DNA of 64,000 bases from AC-32 sp963728765 (GTDB lineage Bacteria; Actinomycetota; Thermoleophilia; Gaiellales; Gaiellaceae): assembly GCA_963728765.1 (NCBI GenBank), contig CAVSKX010000004.1, positions 310,001-374,000 of the forward strand, written 5' to 3'. A program made the translations under genes and the position numbers. Numbering within the stretch: the first letter of the stretch is position 1; each line of letters starts with the position of its first letter. The notes below the pieces were generated by a model, which made no database searches, was not told the DNA's origin, and saw only the letters and a list, made by a program, of their open reading frames with translations. Positions 62,011 through 64,000 of this stretch are shown piece by piece.

Positions 62011-62290
62011 ATGGTTGCAGAGCTGGTGGACTACGTGGTCGGCGTCGGCACGCACCGGGACGGGCACACGCTCGCCCTCGTCGAGGCAAGGAGCGGGGCG
62101 GTCGTCGCGCAGCGGAGGGTCGCGAGCAACGGCCGTGGCTACGCGCAGGCGCTCCGTTTCGCGCAGCAGCACGCCGAGGCCGGCCGTCTGTGGGCAGTCG
62201 AAGGCGCGGGCCATTACGGTGCCGGGCTCGCCCGCTACCTGAGCGAGCGCGGCGAGACGGTGCTCGAGGTGAGTCGTTCGCCGCGTAGCG
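62011..62290 (+). pseudogene. truncated IS110-family transposase
   Basis: ATG 62011 opens a frame matching the N-terminal DEDD domain of IS110 transposases: VVGVGTHRDGHTLALVEA, ALRFAQQHAEAGRLWAVEGA, GLARYLSERGETVLEV. The first catalytic Asp, normally GVD-T-H, is Gly here, and similarity stops after about 90 residues. The C-terminal serine domain is missing. An inactive relic of a mobile element. Confidence 0.75.
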
Positions 62291-62783
62291 AGCGCTTGCG
62301 CCGGTCGATCTCTCAACCAGCGCCGATCTCGAGGCTGCCGCCTGACTCAGCCGTCGGGCGCGCGCCCCAATCACCACTGATGCCCTTGCGGCCAGCTCCC
62401 GCCGCCACGCCCCCAGCCTGGACGGCCTCCATAGACAGAGCGGCCGTAACACCGCAGCGGGAACAACACTCGATCCATCATCTCGTCGCCGGAGCGATCC
62501 GCGCACCTACGATCCGCCCGCACGCACCAAGACCCGGTCGAAAGACAGTCCAGCCCGACACTTGACCCACCAACGCCACTACAGATAAGGAGCTTCATTC
62601 CCGCACGAGCGCGGCCGTGGCGGTGTCCTCTGCAGCGTGTTTCGCGAAGTGCCAGATGGGTGGTGTCAGAGCCGTGCGTCCGTCGAGCCCCCGTGCCTCT
62701 CCCGATGCACTTCTGAGTGACATGAACCACTTCAGCGGAGCGCCGCTCGGCGCTGCCCGCAAAGGTCGCGTCCGGGGGAAGCG
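62291..62783. other. non-coding sequence after the transposase relic
   Basis: No gene or clear IS end was recognised. The transposase frame continues to 62565 but without family residues. Confidence 0.4.
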
Positions 62784-63002
62784 CTAGGTCTCGTCGCGGT
62801 CGGCGCCGGAGAACGACTGCTCCCAGCCGACGTTGACGAGCATCGCACCGACTTCGCGGACCGCAAGAGCGATTTCGAGACCGATCTCCCGGATCGCCTC
62901 CGTCTCGCGCGCCGTCGACGCACTTGCCCGCAGCTCGTCGAGCAGCCGCTCGAGGCGCTCGATCTCCGCGTAGTTCTTCTGCTCTGGGTTGTTAAGTGCC
63001 AT
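62784..63002 (-). CDS. small hypothetical protein
   Basis: 72 residues, acidic and mostly helical: YAEIERLERLLDELRASAST, IREIGLEIALAVREVGAMLV, then GWEQSFSGAD. Clean ATG 63002 but only a weak ribosome site. No family is recognised. Confidence 0.5.
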   Translation of the reverse strand: MALNNPEQKNYAEIERLERLLDELRASASTARETEAIREIGLEIALAVREVGAMLVNVGWEQSFSGADRDET

Positions 63003-63105
63003 CGCCGGGATGGTTAGAGGGAGCCTCGGTTCGCCGTGGGGAGTCGCTTGGCTGCACCTGCTTGCCGAGCCGGCCGATGCCCCTGTGACGCTTCGCTACT
63101 CCTCG

Positions 63106-63270
63106 TCATGACCCCGGTGTCGACGGCTTCCGTCGGCCTCCAAACAGCCGCCTCTTCTTCCGACCCTTCTCCTGCTGCACGAGCCGGGTGCCAACGCTCG
63201 CGGTGAGATCTCTCTGGGCACGCTCATGAGTGCCGTCCTCATCCTTTGGGGTCTTCGCGTCTTGCGCCAT
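63106..63270 (-). CDS. 54-residue basic protein in the cold-shock operon
   Basis: ATG 63270 follows GGAGGAG at 6 bases. The product has an acidic start (AQDAKTPKDEDGTHERAQRD) and a strongly basic end (QQEKGRKKRRLFGGRRKPS), suggesting nucleic-acid binding. It overlaps the zinc-ribbon gene by 32 bases in another frame. It is shorter than typical annotation cut-offs and may be missed elsewhere. Confidence 0.6.
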   Translation of the reverse strand: MAQDAKTPKDEDGTHERAQRDLTASVGTRLVQQEKGRKKRRLFGGRRKPSTPGS

Positions 63271-63421
63271 CTCCGCTCCTCCCGCTCTGGTGTCGCATGG
63301 ATTTCCAACTGGTGGTCCTGCACATCGGACATGTGGGAAGCGCGCCGCTAACGATGATTCCGTATCCGCAGGCAGCGCACCGAAGCTCGCTCGAAATCGC
63401 GCGTGGCGAGGAGACGGTCAC
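63239..63421 (-). CDS. small zinc-ribbon protein coupled to csp
   Basis: 60 residues with a four-cysteine zinc ribbon: LRCAACGYGIIVSGALPTCP followed by MC, i.e. two C-x2-C knuckles 14 residues apart. GTG 63421 overlaps the csp stop codon in GTGA, so it is translated with the cold-shock protein. Such rubredoxin-like ribbons often bind nucleic acid or protein; function unknown. Confidence 0.68.
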   Translation of the reverse strand: MTVSSPRAISSELRCAACGYGIIVSGALPTCPMCRTTSWKSMRHQSGRSGDGARREDPKG

Positions 63422-63642
63422 GGACTTCCCTTCAACGAAAGGGGCAGAACGTGGATGGCCTCTGGACCCATGCCTCCTTCGCGTGGCTCGAAGCCGACGC
63501 GTGCCCCTTCGGACAGTGTCCGGGTGCGCCAGTCGCCGACGATGCTGCCGCGGTGGACGAATAGATCCCTGCCGTCTTCGTCGGCCCTGATGAAGCCGTA
63601 GCCGTTCTCTTCGTCGAACCACTTGACCGTGCCACTCGCCAA
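63418..63642 (-). CDS. cold-shock-domain protein
   Basis: 74 residues. RNP-1-like KWFDEENGYGFI near residue 6 and RNP-2-like DLFVHRGSI near 26 define the CspA fold, an RNA/DNA chaperone. TTG 63642 follows AGGAGG by 10 bases. The C-terminal half (SEGARVGFEPREGGMGPEAI) is somewhat shorter and more divergent than in classical CspA. First gene of a three-gene run. Confidence 0.9.
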   Translation of the reverse strand: MASGTVKWFDEENGYGFIRADEDGRDLFVHRGSIVGDWRTRTLSEGARVGFEPREGGMGPEAIHVLPLSLKGSP

Positions 63643-63834
63643 GAGAGAAGCACCTCCTACCTTCCTTCTCTCTGCGATCACGGGAGCCCAAAACGAGCAT
63701 CCCTCTGCACCTAGGCCAGATGTGACAGTCGAAAAGGGTACGAGCCTCGACGGCTTCCGCGCTAAGCCCAACGCGCCGAACCAGTCTAGCCGCGATCTCC
63801 GGAGCCCGTCCGGTTTTCGGCGCTTCGGCGCGGC

Positions 63835-63999
63835 CTAGGGCGCGCCGGTCTCATGGCCTCGGATCGTGAGGTAGCGTCGGGGGTCGGACCGCACCTGTTC
63901 GTACTCCTCGAGCGTGAGAGAGATACGCGCGAAGCAGTGCCTGTCTCGGCACTCACAGAGGAACGGGAGAGGATGCGCGAACTTGAGCTCGCCTGCCTT
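63835..63999 (-). CDS. cysteine-containing hypothetical protein, C-terminal part
   Basis: The minus strand from the window edge reads FLCECRDRHCFARISLTLEE, then YEQVRSDPRRYLTIRGHE and TAG at 63835. The CECxxxxC plus LTLEEYExVR pattern is familiar from short actinobacterial proteins of unknown function. The N-terminus lies outside the window. Confidence 0.65.
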   Translation of the reverse strand, partial: KAGELKFAHPLPFLCECRDRHCFARISLTLEEYEQVRSDPRRYLTIRGHETGAP

Positions 64000-64000
64000 C

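Overview
The window is about 70 % GC, dense in short overlapping genes, rich in GTG/TTG (and apparently CTG) starts, and carries the actinobacterial integration host factor mihF next to gmk-rpoZ-coaBC, Ku, a TreT-type trehalose synthase and a PyrR-controlled pyr operon. This suggests a deep-branching high-GC actinobacterium, most likely of the Thermoleophilia/Gaiellales/Rubrobacter neighbourhood. The lineage is an inference from gene content; no rRNA is present. Several otherwise intact genes carry single-base frameshifts, so the sequence may come from a draft or metagenome assembly.

Layout. 1-6.9 kb: phosphoesterase fragment, M48 protease, TrkA-N channel, argS (frameshifted, without a HIGH motif), and convergent glpX and class I aldolase separated by twin 15-bp palindromes. 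7.2-10.8 kb: tRNA-Gly followed by a gene-poor stretch with HNH and other remnants, a DMT transporter and 1 kb of structured non-coding DNA. 10.8-15 kb: copper-flavoured cluster (multicopper oxidase with embedded metal-binding domain, flavoprotein, DUF4396, cyclase-YHS) and a ClC relic. 15-24.3 kb: ku, coiled-coil proteins, treT, hemA-hemL, HIT, L,D-transpeptidase, membrane-anchored cyclase. 24.4-30.7 kb: corA and two paralogous MFS transporters flanking a decayed tRNA-Arg region.

30.8-37.6 kb: an operon-like run with an enolase-superfamily epimerase (DgcA-like), a DUF1611 protein (DgcN-like), a secreted glycoside hydrolase-like protein, two M29 aminopeptidases and a phosphodiesterase, then an SOS-controlled LysM protein. 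Together these look suited to recycling cell-wall or D-amino-acid-containing peptides. 38-40.6 kb: SnoaL-like protein, RNase Z, DUF2007 and a methyltransferase. 40.6-50.1 kb: PyrR element, leader ORF, pyrR-pyrB-pyrC-nucleotidyltransferase-carA-carB-pyrK-pyrD, almost all translationally coupled; pyrF and pyrE are not here. 50.1-57.3 kb: mihF-gmk-rpoZ-coaBC, then moxR-DUF58-TgpA and a TPR protein.

57.3-64 kb: a PilB/GspE ATPase without its pilus operon, dtd, small unknown proteins, a sigma-70 factor, a gene-poor stretch with an IS110 relic, and a cold-shock operon made of csp, a zinc-ribbon protein and a tiny basic protein.
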